A stretch of DNA of 64,000 nucleotides from Lichenibacterium minor (GTDB taxonomy: Bacteria; Pseudomonadota; Alphaproteobacteria; Rhizobiales; Beijerinckiaceae). Below the pieces are notes generated by a model that searched no databases, was not told where the DNA came from, and saw only the letters and a program-made list of their open reading frames with translations. Within the stretch, counting starts at the first letter, position 1. Each line of letters begins with the position of its first letter. Made by a program: the position numbers and the translations under genes. Shown here piece after piece: positions 52,529-62,887 of this stretch. The DNA lies in contig NZ_QYBB01000005.1 of assembly GCF_004137685.1 (NCBI RefSeq), positions 1-64,000 on the forward strand, given 5' to 3'.

Positions 52529-53953
52529 TCAGGCGGCTTCCTTGCGGTCGCGCAGGAAGCGGAAGAACTCCACGCCCTCGCGCAGGCGGCGCTTCATCAT
52601 CTCCGGGCTGCGCACCATCTCGCCGACGATGGAGGCGATCTTCGGCGCGCGGAAATAGAAGCGCCGGTAGAAGTCCTCGACCGAGGTGAAGATTTCGGTG
52701 TGGTTGAGGTGCGGGTAGGACAGCGGCGCGATCTGGGTGCCGCCGGCGGTGAGCAGGTCCTGCCCCTCGTCGTAGAGCCAGCCGTTCTCCATCGCCTGCT
52801 TGTACAGGAAGGTGCCGGGGTAGGGGGCGGCCAGCGAGATCTGGATGGTGTGGGGGTTGATCTCCTTGGCGAAGTTGATCGTTTCCTCGATCGTTTCCTT
52901 GGTTTCACCCGGCAGGCCGAGGATGAAGGTGCCGTGGATCACGATGCCGAGCTCGTGGCAGTCCTTGGTGAAGCGGCGCGCCACGTCGGTGCGCAGGCCC
53001 TTCTTGATGTTGTGCAGGATCTGCTGGTTGCCGGACTCGTAGCCGACGAGGAGCAGGCGCAGCCCGTTGTCCTTCAGCACCTTGAGGGTGTCGCGCGGCA
53101 CGTTGGCCTTGGCGTTGCACGACCAGGTGATGCCGAGCTTGCCGATCTCCTTGGCCAGCGCTTCGATGCGGGGCAGGTTGTCGGTCAGCGTGTCGTCGTC
53201 GAAGAAGAACTCCTTGACCTCGGGGAAGGCGGCGCGGGCGTAGCGCAGCTCGTCCATCACGTGGCCGATGGAGCGGGTCCGGTAGTTGTGGCCGCCGACC
53301 GTCTGCGGCCACAGGCAGAAGGTGCAGCGGCTCTTGCAGCCGCGGCCCGTGTAGAACGACATGTAGGGGTGCTTGAGGTACCCGCCGAAGTAGTTCTCGA
53401 TCTGCAGGTCGCGCTTGTAGACGGGCGTGACGAAGGGCAGCTCGTCCATGTTCTCGAGGATGCGGCGGTCGGCGTTGCCGACGATCACGCCTTCCCGGTT
53501 CCGGTAGGTGATGCCGTCGATCTTGGACCAGTCGCGGCCGTCCGCCACTTCCTTGATGGTGAAGTCGAACTCTTCGCGCGCCACGAAGTCGAGCGCCGAG
53601 CAGGCTTCGAGGCTCTGCATCGGCTCCACGGCGACCTTGGCGCCGACGAGGCCGATCTTCAGGTCCGGCTTCAGGTCGCGCAGCATCTGCGCGGTCCTGA
53701 TGTCCGAATCGAAGGACGGCGTCGAGGTGTGCATCACGACCATGTCGTAATCCTTCACCTGGGGCGCGATGTCGGAGAACTTCAGCTTGTGCGGGGGCGC
53801 GTCGATCAGCTTCGAGTTCTCGACCAGCGCCGCCGGCTGGGCCAGCCAGGTCGGATACCAGAAGGACTTCACTTCGCGCTTCATCTGGTAGCGCGCGCCG
53901 GCGCCGCCGTCGTAGCCGTCGAAGGAGGGAGCCTGGAGGAACAGTGTGCGCAT
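52529..53953 (-). CDS. hpnJ: Hopanoid biosynthesis radical SAM protein HpnJ
   Basis: 474 residues. B12-binding-type N-terminal domain (about 1-150) and a radical SAM core with C206, C210 and C213 (GRGCKSRCTFC). In characterised hopanoid makers HpnJ converts the glucosamine head group to the cyclitol ether. The start ATG overlaps the hpnI stop as TGATG. The B12-binding-like domain links it to the cobalamin genes of this region. Confidence 0.95.
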   Translation of the reverse strand: MRTLFLQAPSFDGYDGGAGARYQMKREVKSFWYPTWLAQPAALVENSKLIDAPPHKLKFSDIAPQVKDYDMVVMHTSTPSFDSDIRTAQMLRDLKPDLKIGLVGAKVAVEPMQSLEACSALDFVAREEFDFTIKEVADGRDWSKIDGITYRNREGVIVGNADRRILENMDELPFVTPVYKRDLQIENYFGGYLKHPYMSFYTGRGCKSRCTFCLWPQTVGGHNYRTRSIGHVMDELRYARAAFPEVKEFFFDDDTLTDNLPRIEALAKEIGKLGITWSCNAKANVPRDTLKVLKDNGLRLLLVGYESGNQQILHNIKKGLRTDVARRFTKDCHELGIVIHGTFILGLPGETKETIEETINFAKEINPHTIQISLAAPYPGTFLYKQAMENGWLYDEGQDLLTAGGTQIAPLSYPHLNHTEIFTSVEDFYRRFYFRAPKIASIVGEMVRSPEMMKRRLREGVEFFRFLRDRKEAA

Positions 53954-55104
53954 CAAGAACCTGCTTTGTCGGGCGCCGTCATCGAACCGTCGGTCTGCAG
54001 GGCGAAGCGATGCCCGCGCCAATCGATCGATCCGGGCCAGAAGCCGAGGAGGAAGACCAGGAAAGCCGCGTAATCGCGGACGGGGCCGAGAATAAGGCCT
54101 TTCGTTCCCATCTTCAGCGCCCGGTTGACGATAATCTGGAGGAGTAGCCGGGATGTCACAGCGGCGGCCAGCATCGTCAGCGCGGCGGGCGCGAACCCGG
54201 CGGCCAGCACCGCCAGCGTCGCCACGGGGATCGGGTGGGTGACCACGGAGCCCACATACCCCGCGGGGTCGACCGAGCGGATGGTGCGCGACCAGCGCAG
54301 CTCCTGGCGCATCAGCGTGCCGAAGCTCGCCGCCGTGCAGGTGTGGCCGAGCACGAGGTCGCGCGGCACCACGACCGCGAGGCCCAGGGCCCGCACGGCT
54401 TCGCCCACCGCGTAATCGTCCGCGAGCCGGTCCTTGAAGGCGGTGAAGCCGCCGATGCGCTCCAGCGTGTCGCGGTGGAGCGCGATGGTGGAGCCGAAGC
54501 AGGGCTTGGCCAGGCCGAGCGCCATGCCGACCGCGACGTTGGGCAGGAAGTGGTGGTCGATCCACCCCACGGCCAGCCGCGACCAGATCCCCGGCACCGC
54601 GATCCCGCGGTAAAGGCAGGTCACGGCGCCGACGCCCGGCTGCGCCAGGGCGGCCACGACCCGGTCCAGGCAGTCCGGCTCGACCAGCATGTCGCTGTCG
54701 GCGAAGACCACCACGGGATGGCGCGCGCGCTCGGCCATGTTGGCGAGGTTCGACACCTTGCCGTTGGTGCCGTGGCGCCGCTCGTCGACGACGAGGCGGA
54801 TGTCGCGCGCGGGGAACTCCGCCTGCAGCCGCCGCACGGTCGCCACCGCGGGGTCGTCGGCGCGGGCGACGCCGAAGATCACCTCCACCGGCCCCGGATA
54901 GTCCTGCAGGCAGGCGGAGCGCAGGTTGCGGTGGAGGTCGGGCTCGTCGCCGTGGAGCGGCTTCAGCAGGCTGACGCCGGGCCGCGGCCCGGCGGCCCGG
55001 GGCGGCGCCGGGGTGCCGATGCCGCGCGTTACCAGCCCGGCGGCCAGCCAGGCGTAGAGGCAGCCCGCCCCCGCCAGGACGAGCAGGAGGAGGACGACGA
55101 TCAG
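53953..55104 (-). CDS. hpnI: Hopanoid biosynthesis glycosyltransferase HpnI (probable CTG start)
   Basis: About 383 residues: N-terminal membrane segment (3-20), GT2 domain with PGVSLLKPLHGDEPDLHRNL, ADSDMLVEPDCL (DxD), DRLADDYAVGEAVR and QELRWSRTIR, then membrane segments near the end. Transfers N-acetylglucosamine to bacteriohopanetetrol. No ATG, GTG or TTG gives the normal N-terminus; the CTG at 55102-55104 overlaps the hpnM TGA as CTGA and is preceded by AAGG, so a CTG start is proposed. Stop overlaps the hpnJ ATG. Confidence 0.92.
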   Translation of the reverse strand: MIVVLLLLVLAGAGCLYAWLAAGLVTRGIGTPAPPRAAGPRPGVSLLKPLHGDEPDLHRNLRSACLQDYPGPVEVIFGVARADDPAVATVRRLQAEFPARDIRLVVDERRHGTNGKVSNLANMAERARHPVVVFADSDMLVEPDCLDRVVAALAQPGVGAVTCLYRGIAVPGIWSRLAVGWIDHHFLPNVAVGMALGLAKPCFGSTIALHRDTLERIGGFTAFKDRLADDYAVGEAVRALGLAVVVPRDLVLGHTCTAASFGTLMRQELRWSRTIRSVDPAGYVGSVVTHPIPVATLAVLAAGFAPAALTMLAAAVTSRLLLQIIVNRALKMGTKGLILGPVRDYAAFLVFLLGFWPGSIDWRGHRFALQTDGSMTAPDKAGS

Positions 55105-55754
55105 AATGCCTTCATGTCCTTGTCGGTCTGGCTCTTCACGGCCGCCATCAGGCCGTCGAAGCCGGCGTCCTGGAAGGTCGAGCCGTATTCGGAGTGCCAG
55201 GTGGCGAGCTGCGAGATCGTGCCGTTGAGGTAGATGTCGACGACGTGCCAGTCGGTGCCCCGGCCGCGCAGCAGGAAGTTGATGTCCACCGGCGCGCCTT
55301 CGCCGTTGAAGCGCGACTTCACGAACTTGTCGGTGCCCCGCATCGCCACGTCGCCGTCCACCGCATAGGTTTCGCCCTTGAAGTCGTCGAAGGTGCTGGC
55401 GAAGGTGGCGGCCAGCAGCTTGCCGAAGCTGTCGCGCAAGGCCGACTGCTGGTCCGGCGTCAACTTGGCGAAGTCCGGCCCCACCGCGATCCGCGTCATG
55501 GCGGGAACGTCGAACAGCTTCACCATCACCGGGTACAGCCGGTCGTAGCGGCCCTGCATGTGCCACTCGCCCGCGTGGCGCATGGCGTCGAACAGGGCGT
55601 CGTAGAAATCCTGCACCACCAGCGCGGCCGGGTCGGCGGCGGGCTTGGCGGCGACGGCGGGCGCCGTCTGCGCGCCCGCGGGGGCGAGCGCCGGCCCGGC
55701 GGTCAGGAAGGCGGCCAGGGCGGCGCGTGCGCCCCATCGTGTCGCGTTCAGCAT
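55101..55754 (-). CDS. hpnM: Hopanoid-associated MlaC-like protein HpnM
   Basis: 217 residues. Signal peptide (about 1-28, ending AGA-QT), then an MlaC/Ttg2D-like domain: VQDFYDALFDAMRHAGEWHMQGRYDRLYPVMVKLFDVPAMTRIAVG and VAMRGTDKFVKSRFNGEG. Periplasmic lipid carrier type, predicted to move hopanoids. HpnN, the usual RND partner, is not in the window. Lies 31 bases after hpnL. Confidence 0.94.
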   Translation of the reverse strand: MLNATRWGARAALAAFLTAGPALAPAGAQTAPAVAAKPAADPAALVVQDFYDALFDAMRHAGEWHMQGRYDRLYPVMVKLFDVPAMTRIAVGPDFAKLTPDQQSALRDSFGKLLAATFASTFDDFKGETYAVDGDVAMRGTDKFVKSRFNGEGAPVDINFLLRGRGTDWHVVDIYLNGTISQLATWHSEYGSTFQDAGFDGLMAAVKSQTDKDMKAF

Positions 55755-55785
55755 GGCATCTCTTGCAGGGTTTGGTGTCGCGGCG

Positions 55786-56826
55786 TCACGGCCGGCGGAC
55801 CGCCGCGGGGGCGGGCCGCGCGCCGTCGTCGCCGGCCCCGAGCGCCCGCTCGGCGCCTCGTCGCACCAGAATGCGGCGGCTTTCCAGCCCCTGCCACACC
55901 AGCAGGCCGGGCAGGCCCAGCACCACCTCGGGGAAGCGCTTGGCGAGCGACAGCGCGATGGCGGCCGGCGCCGGGATGCCGAAGACGGCGCAGAGCGCGA
56001 CGAAACCGGCCTCCTGGACGCCGATGCCGCCCGGCACCACGAAGGCGGCCCCGCGCACCGCTTGGCCGAGGCTCTCCAGCACCAGAGCGGTGCCGTAGGG
56101 CACGGGGTGGCCCATGAAGCGCAGCGCCGTCCAGACTTCGAGCACGCCGAAGAACCAGATGGCGAAGTGGAGGGCGAACACGGCCGACAGCCGGCCACGG
56201 CGCCCGTAGAGCGCGAGGAGCTGGGCGTTGATGGCGTTGAGCCCGCCGCCGACCGCGGTCCATTGCGGGTCGTCGGTGAAGTGGCGCAGCACGCGGTCGA
56301 GCAGGCGCGCGCCGCCGAAGCGCTGTGCCGCGTAGAAGCCCGCGAGCGCCGGCCCGAGCAGGGCCAGCCCAAGGCCCACCCAGCGCGCGATCGCGCCGCC
56401 GCCCTCGTGGCCCGCGAGCAGCGCCACGCCGATTAACGTGAACACGAACTGCGTGGCGGTCTGCGCCAGGAGGTCGACCAGCACGGACGCGGCGGCGAGG
56501 CTTCGGGACACGCCCCAGAAGGTGATGAGCCGCGCGCCCACCACCTCGCCGCCGACCTGCGCCACCGGCAGCAGCGCGTTGACGGATTCGCGCACCCAGC
56601 GCAGCAGCAGGGTCGCCCGGAGCGTGCGCGCATTCTGCCGGTCGAGCAGCAGCCACCAGCACAGGCCCGCGCCGGCCGCCTCGCCCGCGCGCACGAGCGA
56701 CACGGGCACCACGCCCCAGCCCACCGCTTCGACCGCCTGCACGATCGGCTGCCAGCCGTAGAACCCCACGAGCGCGACCGCGGCCGCGACCCCCAAGGCG
56801 CTGGCGATGACGAAGGTGAGGCGCAT
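55786..56826 (-). CDS. hpnL: Hopanoid-associated membrane protein HpnL
   Basis: 346 residues with seven or so membrane segments, of the lysylphosphatidylglycerol synthetase-like (DUF2319) flippase-related family. Seen: ESVNALLPVAQVGGEVVGARLI and FVVPGGIGVQEAGFVALCAVFGIP, family hallmarks. First gene of the hpnL-M-I-J-K unit. Role in hopanoid handling is inferred from conserved linkage. Confidence 0.92.
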   Translation of the reverse strand: MRLTFVIASALGVAAAVALVGFYGWQPIVQAVEAVGWGVVPVSLVRAGEAAGAGLCWWLLLDRQNARTLRATLLLRWVRESVNALLPVAQVGGEVVGARLITFWGVSRSLAAASVLVDLLAQTATQFVFTLIGVALLAGHEGGGAIARWVGLGLALLGPALAGFYAAQRFGGARLLDRVLRHFTDDPQWTAVGGGLNAINAQLLALYGRRGRLSAVFALHFAIWFFGVLEVWTALRFMGHPVPYGTALVLESLGQAVRGAAFVVPGGIGVQEAGFVALCAVFGIPAPAAIALSLAKRFPEVVLGLPGLLVWQGLESRRILVRRGAERALGAGDDGARPAPAAVRRP

Positions 56827-57164
56827 GAGGTGGAGATCATCCCGGTGGAGGGCCGTCGCGCCCGTCCGACGCCCCGGCGCCGTCCGCGCCCTCCTTAACA
56901 TGACGCGGACCCATCCCGACAAGCCGGTTCTCGCCGCCGCGGAGGGGAACCCAACGCGGCTCCGGCAAGATCGGTTGCCTGCAGTTCGGATATTTTCGAG
57001 AAGCGTCAGGTCGAGGTCAAATACGGACGGACGGAAGGTGAGAATGTTCGGTTCGGCAGTAAGACGACGGCAACAGAAAGGCGCCTACAAAGCCCTGCGC
57101 CGGCCGGCGTTGTCGATCCAGAACGGCGGGTTGATCGTGAAGGTTGTGGTCTTTTTGAGGTCGT
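56827..57164. other. 338-base divergent intergenic region
   Basis: Between divergent hpnL and the chemoreceptor-linked gene. It becomes AT-richer from about 56985 on and probably holds the promoters for both sides. It contains one small frame (57044-57172) with a good ribosome site; otherwise I see nothing gene-like. Confidence 0.55.
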
Positions 57165-57172
57165 ATGCATAA
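57044..57172 (+). CDS. Possible 42-residue leader peptide
   Basis: Small basic peptide starting MFGSAVRRRQQKG and ending in a hydrophobic [23 protein letters not shown] lies just before the ATG, and its stop overlaps the start of the next gene by 8 bases, as in a coupled leader. No family recognised; only the ribosome site and overlap support it. Confidence 0.35.
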   Translation: MFGSAVRRRQQKGAYKALRRPALSIQNGGLIVKVVVFLRSYA

Positions 57173-57563
57173 TCCCGACGCGATATCGCTGAGCCGCGGC
57201 GACGGTGTCTCGGCCGCCGCGATCCGGCGCGGAGCGGCAGGCTGGCCCGCGGCCGCGGTCCCGTTCGTCGCGGCGGCGGGCATGGCCGCGGCCGGCCTGC
57301 TGGCCGCCGTTCTGTCGCTGCCGCCCGGCGACGGCGAGGTCGCCGCCCTGTTCCCGCCCTGGTGGGCGGCTTCGCGCGCCTTCGCGTCCGCGTCTTCGGC
57401 GGGGGCGGTGGCCGCCACGGGCGCCCTGCGCTCGGTGCTGATCGTCCGTTCCGATCGGCCGGCCCTGGCCGAGCGCCTCCGCGCCGCCGGCGCCCTGCTG
57501 GTGGTGGCCGCCGACGGCCCGTTCGGCTGCCGTTCCCCCCTTTCCCCGGAGCCCGCGCGATGA
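57165..57563 (+). CDS. Small hypothetical membrane protein coupled to a chemoreceptor
   Basis: 132 residues; unrecognised. Two hydrophobic stretches (about 28-52 and 66-85) within an Ala-rich sequence, then a hydrophobic end. GAGG is 4 bases before the ATG. Its stop overlaps the chemoreceptor ATG as ATGA, which is the best evidence that it is translated. May be part of the receptor input or only a coupling device. Confidence 0.5.
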   Translation: MHNPDAISLSRGDGVSAAAIRRGAAGWPAAAVPFVAAAGMAAAGLLAAVLSLPPGDGEVAALFPPWWAASRAFASASSAGAVAATGALRSVLIVRSDRPALAERLRAAGALLVVAADGPFGCRSPLSPEPAR

Positions 57564-59284
57564 CCCACGCTTCGTTTCCGCTGGACGACCTGCGCCGGCG
57601 GGCCGCCCGCGCCATGCTGATCCTGCTGTGGCTGCAGGTCGGGCTCGTGGCCGCCGTGGCCTGGGCGGTCGGGGCGCCCTGGGCCTTGCCGTGCATCTGC
57701 GCGGCGCTGACCGCCGCCGCCGCCCAGGCGAGCTGCATCGGCGACCGGGCCACGGTGCGGGCCCGCGTCATCCCCGGCGTCGCCTTCATGGTGGCGATCT
57801 CGCTTCTCGTCGCCGTGCTGAGCGGCAGCAAGATGCAGGTCGACGCGCACATGTACTACTTCGCCGGCCTCGCCCTGCTCGTGGCCTTCTGCGATTGGAA
57901 GGTGGTGCTGGCCGGCGCCGCCACCGTGGCGGTGCACCACGTCGCGCTCAACTTCACCCTGCCGGACCTGGTCTACCCGGGCGGCGGCGACCTCGTGCGC
58001 CTGTCGGTCCACGCCGTCGTGGTGGTGATCGAGGCGGGCGCGCTGATGGGCATCGCCCACACGGTCGAGCGCATGTTCGGGACCGTGCAGGAGCGCATGG
58101 ACGAGGCCGGGGCGGCCCTGGCGGCGGCCGAACGGAGCGGCGACCGCGCCGAAGCGTCGGCGCGCGAGGCCGACGAGGCCCGCCGCGGCAGCGACGACCT
58201 GCGGCTGCGGACGGCCGAGGAGGACCAGCGCATCCTGTCGGCGCTGGGGGCCACCCTGAGCCGGCTCGCCGCGGGCGACCTCGGGGCCGCGGTGCCCGAC
58301 GACCTGCCCGCCAAGGCGGCCGGTCTGCGGACCGATTACGCCGACGCGGTGGCGGGGCTCGGCGGCACGCTCGTCGGGGTGCTGCAGACCGCGTCCGGCA
58401 TCCGCTCCAACGCCGACGCCCTGGCCCAGGCGGCCGACGGGCTGGCGCGGCGCACCGAACAGCAGGCCGCCAGCCTCGTCGGCACCGTGGCGTCGCTCGA
58501 CGCCGTGACGGCCGGCGCGCGCAGCACGTCGCAGTCCGCTGTCGCCATGCGGGACCTCGCCCGCGACGCCCGCCGCGAGGTGGACCGATCGGCCGGCGTG
58601 GTGGGCGAGGCCGTCGACGCCGTCGGGGCCATCGAGGCTTCGGCGCGCGAGATCGGCCAGATCGTCGGCGTGATTGACGAGATCGCGTTCCAAACCAACC
58701 TCCTGGCCTTGAACGCCGGCGTGGAGGCGGCGCGGGCCGGCGAGGCGGGCCGCGGCTTCGCCGTGGTGGCCGCCGAGGTGCGGGCGCTCGCGCACCGCTC
58801 CGCCACGGCCGCCAAGGAGGTCAAGGCGCTGATCTCGGGCTCGACCGGGCAGGTTTCGGCCGGCGTCGAACTCGTGCGCCGCACCGGCGCGGCGCTCGAG
58901 CGCATCGTGGAGCGCGTGGGCGCGCTCGACGCCCTGACGGCCGCCATCGCGGGCGACGCCGAAGGGCAGTCCGGCCGCCTGGCGGAGGTGAACGCCGCGC
59001 TGGTCGAGGCCGACGGAGTGACGCAGCGCAATGCCGCCATGGCGGAAGAAACCAGTGCCGCCGTCCACACCCTGGTGGGCGATGCCGAGGAACTGATGCG
59101 GCTCGTCGCGCGGTTCCGCCTCGGAGAGCTCGAGACCCCGCGCCCCGCGCCCCCGCCGGCGCGCCCCGCGCGTCCGCTCAGGCTCGTCGCCGGGACCGGC
59201 CGGGCCCCAGCGCCGCCGCGGGCCGGCCCGCCCGGCACGGCAAGTGACGCGGCGCGCTTCCACGGCGTCGGGAACCTGTTCTAA
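57560..59284 (+). CDS. Methyl-accepting chemotaxis protein with membrane-embedded sensor
   Basis: 574 residues. Five or six N-terminal membrane segments (about 18-175) with almost no periplasmic domain; histidines in AHMYYF and [10 protein letters not shown] resemble heme- or ligand-binding helices. A coiled region follows, then the signalling hairpin around 364-414 ([21 protein letters not shown], and [15 protein letters not shown]). No CheR-binding pentapeptide at the end. No other che gene is nearby. Ligand unknown. Confidence 0.88.
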   Translation: MTHASFPLDDLRRRAARAMLILLWLQVGLVAAVAWAVGAPWALPCICAALTAAAAQASCIGDRATVRARVIPGVAFMVAISLLVAVLSGSKMQVDAHMYYFAGLALLVAFCDWKVVLAGAATVAVHHVALNFTLPDLVYPGGGDLVRLSVHAVVVVIEAGALMGIAHTVERMFGTVQERMDEAGAALAAAERSGDRAEASAREADEARRGSDDLRLRTAEEDQRILSALGATLSRLAAGDLGAAVPDDLPAKAAGLRTDYADAVAGLGGTLVGVLQTASGIRSNADALAQAADGLARRTEQQAASLVGTVASLDAVTAGARSTSQSAVAMRDLARDARREVDRSAGVVGEAVDAVGAIEASAREIGQIVGVIDEIAFQTNLLALNAGVEAARAGEAGRGFAVVAAEVRALAHRSATAAKEVKALISGSTGQVSAGVELVRRTGAALERIVERVGALDALTAAIAGDAEGQSGRLAEVNAALVEADGVTQRNAAMAEETSAAVHTLVGDAEELMRLVARFRLGELETPRPAPPPARPARPLRLVAGTGRAPAPPRAGPPGTASDAARFHGVGNLF

Positions 59285-59338
59285 GGAGAGGGTGGCCGGC
59301 TTTCGCCGGATCCCGCTTGCCCCCACCCGAAGGACGCC

Positions 59339-59953
59339 ATGGCCATCCGCTTGCACAAGGGCGACCTCCCGCCCGGCTTCCGGGCCGGCGCCAGCGTCGC
59401 CATCGACACCGAAACCCTCGGGCTGAAGCCGCACCGCGACCGGCTCTGCGTGGTGCAGCTGTCGACGGGCGACGGTTCGGCCGAGGTGGTGCAGATCGCC
59501 AAGGGCCAGACGGCGGCGCCGAACCTGCAGCGCCTGCTCGCCGACCCGGCGGTGCTGAAGCTGTTCCACTTCGGCCGCTTCGACGTCGCCGTCATGTTCA
59601 ACGCCTTCGGCACCATGACGCAGAACCTTTACTGCACCAAGATCGCGTCCAAGCTCGTGCGGACCTACACGGACCGCCACGGGCTGCGCGAGCTGTGCCG
59701 GGAGCTGCTCGGCGTCGACGTGTCGAAGCAGCAGCAATCCTCCGATTGGGGGGCCGACACGCTCACCGACGCGCAGGTGAGCTACGCCGCCTCGGACGTG
59801 CTGCACCTCCACGCCCTGAAGGCGAAGCTCGACGCCATGCTGGAGCGGGAAGGGCGGGACGCGGTGGCGCGGAGCTGCTTCGACTTCCTCCCCACCCGCT
59901 GCCGGCTCGACCTGATGGGCTGGGCCGAGAACGACATCTTCGCGCACGAGTAG
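59339..59953 (+). CDS. RNase D-like 3'-5' exonuclease
   Basis: 204 residues: a single DEDDy exonuclease domain. D23 and E25 in VAIDTETLG, the second acidic group in FHFGRFDVAVM, and YAASDVLHL at the third motif. It is half the length of E. coli RNase D because the HRDC domain is missing, the normal alphaproteobacterial form. Linked to lptC-lptA-lptB in this class of bacteria. Confidence 0.93.
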   Translation: MAIRLHKGDLPPGFRAGASVAIDTETLGLKPHRDRLCVVQLSTGDGSAEVVQIAKGQTAAPNLQRLLADPAVLKLFHFGRFDVAVMFNAFGTMTQNLYCTKIASKLVRTYTDRHGLRELCRELLGVDVSKQQQSSDWGADTLTDAQVSYAASDVLHLHALKAKLDAMLEREGRDAVARSCFDFLPTRCRLDLMGWAENDIFAHE

Positions 59954-60060
59954 CGCGCGCACGCTCCCCGCGCGCGTCCCGCAGGCGAAACCCGTGCCGC
60001 CGGCCACAACTCCGCCACCGCGGCCGGGTATCGGTCGCCATCCTCTTGTGTTGCGAGCGC

Positions 60061-60795
60061 ATGACAGACATCGCCACCGCCCCCGGGCGACCGCCGCGAC
60101 CGGACGCGCGCGACGCGGGAAACAACCCGCTCGACGCCGTCGGGCCGCGGCGCGACGCGTTCCGGGCCGCCGGCCGCCACACCGCGCGGGTGCGGGTGCT
60201 GCGGCGCGTCGTGCTGGCCGGGGCCGTGCTGGGCTCCGCGGCCGTCATCGCCTTCGCGTTCTTCAACCCGTTCCGGATCGCCATCCCGGGCGTGTCGGTC
60301 GACGGCATGGGCCTCAACGGCAGCAAGGTCACGATGCAGCATCCGAAGCTGACGGGCTTCCGCAGCGACGGGCGCCCCTACGACCTCGTGGCGAGCTCCG
60401 CCGTGCAGGACGCCAAGACGCCGAGCCAGCTGGAGCTGCACGACATCGACGCCCACGTCACCATGGCGGACCAGAGCGTGGTCCATATCGTGTCCGACTC
60501 GGGCCTCTACGACAGCTCCAAGGAAACCATGCAGCTGAAGAGCGCCATCCACCTGACCAGCGACAAGGGGCTGGACGCGCACATGCTGAGCGCCTTCATC
60601 GCGTTCAAGACGGGCGACGTCGACACGCGCGAGCCCCTCACCGTGGTCAACGGCACCGGCACCGTGACGGCCGACAGCATGCACATGACCGACAACGGCG
60701 CCCACATCGTCTTCGAGGGCCACGTCCACACCACCGTGCTGCCGGCCGCGGCCGCGGCCACCACGACCGCCAGCCTGAAGGGGACCGGCCAGTGA
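60061..60795 (+). CDS. lptC: LPS export protein LptC
   Basis: 244 residues: basic N-terminus, one membrane segment (about 50-68), then a periplasmic LptC fold with NPFRIAIPGVSVDGMGLNGSKVTMQHPKLTGF and LYDSSKETMQLKSAIHLTSDKG. Anchors the bridge from LptBFG to LptA. Stop overlaps the lptA GTG (GTGA). Confidence 0.93.
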   Translation: MTDIATAPGRPPRPDARDAGNNPLDAVGPRRDAFRAAGRHTARVRVLRRVVLAGAVLGSAAVIAFAFFNPFRIAIPGVSVDGMGLNGSKVTMQHPKLTGFRSDGRPYDLVASSAVQDAKTPSQLELHDIDAHVTMADQSVVHIVSDSGLYDSSKETMQLKSAIHLTSDKGLDAHMLSAFIAFKTGDVDTREPLTVVNGTGTVTADSMHMTDNGAHIVFEGHVHTTVLPAAAAATTTASLKGTGQ

Positions 60796-61595
60796 ACCAC
60801 CACGCGAGCCGCTTCGCCGCTTCCGCGGCGCTGATCCTGGCGTCCTCGGCCCTCCTCGCCGCGGGGCCGGCTTCCGCGCAGAAGCGGCCGAAGAACCCCG
60901 CGTCCATCCCCTTCGTGGACGACGCCGCGAAGAAGCCCGCGCCCGCCGCCGACGCGGCGCCGAAGAAGGCCGCCGCGGGCGTGCCGCTCCTGCCCGGCAG
61001 CGGCTCCAAGGAGCCCGTCAACATTTCCGCCGACAAGCTCGATTTCCTCAACAAGGAGAACAAGCTGATCTACAGCGGCAACGTCGTGGTGGTGCAGGGC
61101 GAGTCCACCATGAAGGCGTCGGTGCTGAACATCGACCTCCAGAAGGACGCGGCGGGCGGCGCCACCGCTCCGGCGACGCCCTCGCCCGCCGACGGCGCGG
61201 CACAGGCCGGGGGCAACAGCTCCGTCCGGCACATGGAGGCGGAAGGCCCCGTGACGCTGATCTCCAAGGACCAGGTCGGGACCGGCGATCACGCCACCTA
61301 CGACAAGGGCGAGAACAAGGTCTACCTCAACGGCAATGTCACGTTGAGCCAGGGCACCAACGTCACGACCGGCGACCGGCTCGTCTACAACATGACCTCC
61401 GGCCAGGCCCAGGTGTTCTCCGGCCAAACCAACAACGGCCGCGTGTCGAGCGTCTTCACGCCCGGAAGCGGCTCCCCCGCCGGAGCGGCGAAGCCGGGCG
61501 CCGCGCCGGCCCCCGCGCCGTCCAAGGGCAAGCAGCGCACCGCCAAGCGCGGCGGCGAGGGCGCGGCGGCACGCGACGCGGAGGCGATGCAGTGA
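60792..61595 (+). CDS. lptA: LPS transport periplasmic protein LptA
   Basis: 267 residues: signal peptide (1-29), a Lys/Ala/Pro-rich stretch, then an OstA/LptA beta-jellyroll with VNISADKLDFLNKENKLIYSGNVVVVQG and DRLVYNMTSGQAQVFSG. It is longer than E. coli LptA because of low-complexity inserts and a basic Ala/Pro/Lys tail. GTG start overlaps the lptC stop. Confidence 0.93.
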   Translation: MNHHASRFAASAALILASSALLAAGPASAQKRPKNPASIPFVDDAAKKPAPAADAAPKKAAAGVPLLPGSGSKEPVNISADKLDFLNKENKLIYSGNVVVVQGESTMKASVLNIDLQKDAAGGATAPATPSPADGAAQAGGNSSVRHMEAEGPVTLISKDQVGTGDHATYDKGENKVYLNGNVTLSQGTNVTTGDRLVYNMTSGQAQVFSGQTNNGRVSSVFTPGSGSPAGAAKPGAAPAPAPSKGKQRTAKRGGEGAAARDAEAMQ

Positions 61596-61633
61596 ACCGG
61601 GCCCGGTCCGGGGCCGGCGGGCGCGGCTGAAGC

Positions 61634-62686
<1,053 letters not shown>

Positions 62687-62887
62687 CGCGGGATCCGGCC
62701 GCACGGGCCGGGCCGCCGAGGCGCCGGGTCGGGAGGGAGGTCGGGACGGCGAGGCCGGTCGTGGATGCAAATTCGGGGCCGAACTGCCACGAGGGAGTTC
62801 CTTTACCCGAAAGCGTGGTATGGTCGTCGGTGACGGCGGCCCCCCGCGGGATGCGCCGGCGCGGCGTGGCGTGGGATACGGGACCGG

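Noticed and set aside
53953-55737. hpnI extended upstream through hpnM as a 594-codon protein
   Set aside because: The upstream 200 codons are only another frame of hpnM, which has a clear signal peptide and MlaC-like domain.
57017-60007. 996-codon open frame on the minus strand
   Set aside because: It is antisense to the chemoreceptor and RNase D genes, with no recognisable domain.
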